Of a stretch of DNA of 64,000 bases, positions 63,510 through 64,000 are shown piece by piece. This DNA comes from Gracilibacillus salitolerans (GTDB taxonomy: Bacteria; Bacillota; Bacilli; Bacillales; Amphibacillaceae), in NCBI RefSeq assembly GCF_009650095.1, contig NZ_CP045915.1:2666001-2730000 (forward strand), in the 5' to 3' direction. A model generated the notes under the pieces. That model was not told the DNA's origin. It was given only the letters and a program-made list of their open reading frames with translations, and made no database searches. The stretch's first letter is position 1; each line of letters begins with the position of its first letter. The position numbers were made by a program, and so were the translations under genes.

Positions 63510-63588
63510 AAATTCGACAAAAGGAAGAAAAATCCTTCTTATCTTTTCTAAAAAATTTATTTTTCTTTTAAATAATGGAAATGTCGAA
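63510..63588 (-). promoter_or_regulatory. SigH promoter with Spo0A boxes of spo0A
   Basis: On the minus strand GAAGGATTT (63538-63530), eleven bases, GTCGAATTT (63518-63510) match SigH fully. A perfect Spo0A box TGTCGAA (63519-63513) overlaps the -10, and a second, TGTCGAA on the plus strand, is at 63582-63588. Confidence 0.8.
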
Positions 63589-63635
63589 AAATCTTTATTT
63601 TAGCATAGCAAAATTATTCCAATACATCAATCTTT

Positions 63636-63682
63636 TTTTAAAAAAGAAAAGCCCGGTTTCTCATTTGATGAAACGGGCTTTG
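63636..63682 (-). terminator. Terminator of spoIVB
   Basis: On the minus strand AAAGCCCGTTTC and GAAACCGGGCTTT pair with one bulged base around ATCAAATGA, followed by TTTCTTTTTT. Confidence 0.85.
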
Positions 63683-63776
63683 ATAATGAATGAATTGATA
63701 TAAATCCTCTAAGAAAGTGAGGATTGTATCCTAATCGACGTATTTTTCTATTTTTATGACCATATCTTCTTTTGGA

Positions 63777-64000
63777 TTAACTTGCTTTTTTATTCTCTTG
63801 CTTGTAAATATTTATCCCTGCTTCATTCAACATCCATTCGATGTGTACACCATACCCGCTAGTTGGATCATTAACAAAAACATGAGTAACCGCGCCAATA
63901 ATTTTATCATTTTGGATAATTGGGCTACCGCTCATTCCTTGTACTATTCCTCCAGTTGCATCTAATAATCGCTTATCTGTTATTTCTAATATTAACCCTT
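63777..64000 (-). CDS. spoIVB: SpoIVB peptidase, C-terminal part (runs off the window)
   Basis: The last 74 or so codons of a gene that continues past the window edge. The visible residues include [12 protein letters not shown], the S55 peptidase motif with the catalytic serine, followed by [16 protein letters not shown]. SpoIVB is secreted from the forespore and cuts SpoIVFA to start pro-sigma-K processing. Its place directly upstream of spo0A agrees with B. subtilis. Confidence 0.93.
   Translation of the reverse strand, partial: GLILEITDKRLLDATGGIVQGMSGSPIIQNDKIIGAVTHVFVNDPTSGYGVHIEWMLNEAGINIYKQENKKAS

Noticed and set aside
1..64000. CRISPR arrays, tRNA or rRNA genes, insertion sequences, prophage genes
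   Set aside because: No regularly spaced direct repeats, no cloverleaf or rRNA signature, and no transposase, integrase (other than XerD) or phage structural gene was seen.

Overview
The window is a stretch of chromosome from a low-GC, endospore-forming member of the Bacillaceae. The order of genes follows the Bacillus subtilis region running from prsW/ypdA/gudB through res, scp, lysA, spoVA, spoIIA, fur, yqk/yqj and bkd to spo0A and spoIVB. The AT-rich composition and the abundance of intergenic repeats suggest a genus near Oceanobacillus, Virgibacillus or Gracilibacillus, but the genus is an inference. No tRNA, rRNA, insertion sequence, prophage or CRISPR array was seen.

Layout. 1-5.6 kb: prsW, a type I asparaginase, ypdA (bacillithiol disulfide reductase), a glutamate-dehydrogenase-like gene that has lost catalytic residues, and the cotJABC spore-coat operon. 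5.6-9.7 kb: ypbE-ypbD-recQ-ypbB and ferredoxin. 9.9-12.8 kb: sigX-rsiX, then a vitamin B12 uptake unit (cobalamin riboswitch, DUF4430 lipoprotein, ECF S-component) sitting where resE is expected. 12.8-17.1 kb: resD and resABC (cytochrome c maturation). 17.1-24.5 kb: rluB, spmAB, dacB, scpAB, a YjcZ-type micropeptide, ribT, ppiB, lysA. 24.7-30.7 kb: a shortened spoVA operon (AA, AB, AF only), spoIIAA-spoIIAB-sigF, dacF. 30.9-38.8 kb: pdp, deoB, xerD, yqzK, fur, spoIIM, an EndoQ-type endonuclease, nudF, an aldo/keto reductase. 39.6-45.8 kb: yqkB, a short-chain dehydrogenase, GDPD, rnz, dinB, an M20 peptidase, a Prli42-type micropeptide, brxB. 45.8-50.8 kb: an orphan sensor kinase paired with a BMP-type binding protein, a TerC protein, a TRIC-family protein and an ion-channel-like protein without a selectivity filter. 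50.9-58.3 kb: a remodelled branched-chain keto acid operon. 58.4-64 kb: yqzF, aspartokinase, a LysM-CAP protein, mscS, spo0A and the end of spoIVB.

Most of the window is sporulation or core housekeeping, and sigma-specific promoter sequences can be read for many genes: SigH (spoIIA, spo0A), SigF (dacF), SigE (cotJ, spoIIM), SigG (spoVA), SigK (yjcZ-like) and SigX (its own operon).

The most unusual content falls into two groups. (1) Intergenic repeats: three ~460-480 bp elements with terminal inverted repeats and two large hairpins each, whose apical stems differ in sequence between copies while pairing is kept; a smaller 77-108 bp family in three copies; and one ~200 bp element with GAGGCTGGGACA-type inverted ends. 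(2) Decayed or rewired metabolism: a glutamate dehydrogenase without its catalytic lysine; a butyrate kinase with damaged phosphate-binding motifs in an operon that lacks ptb and bcd; and a BkdR regulator that lacks the GAFTGA loop needed to contact sigma-54. ResD has no ResE beside it, and spoVAC/AD/AE are absent from the spoVA operon.
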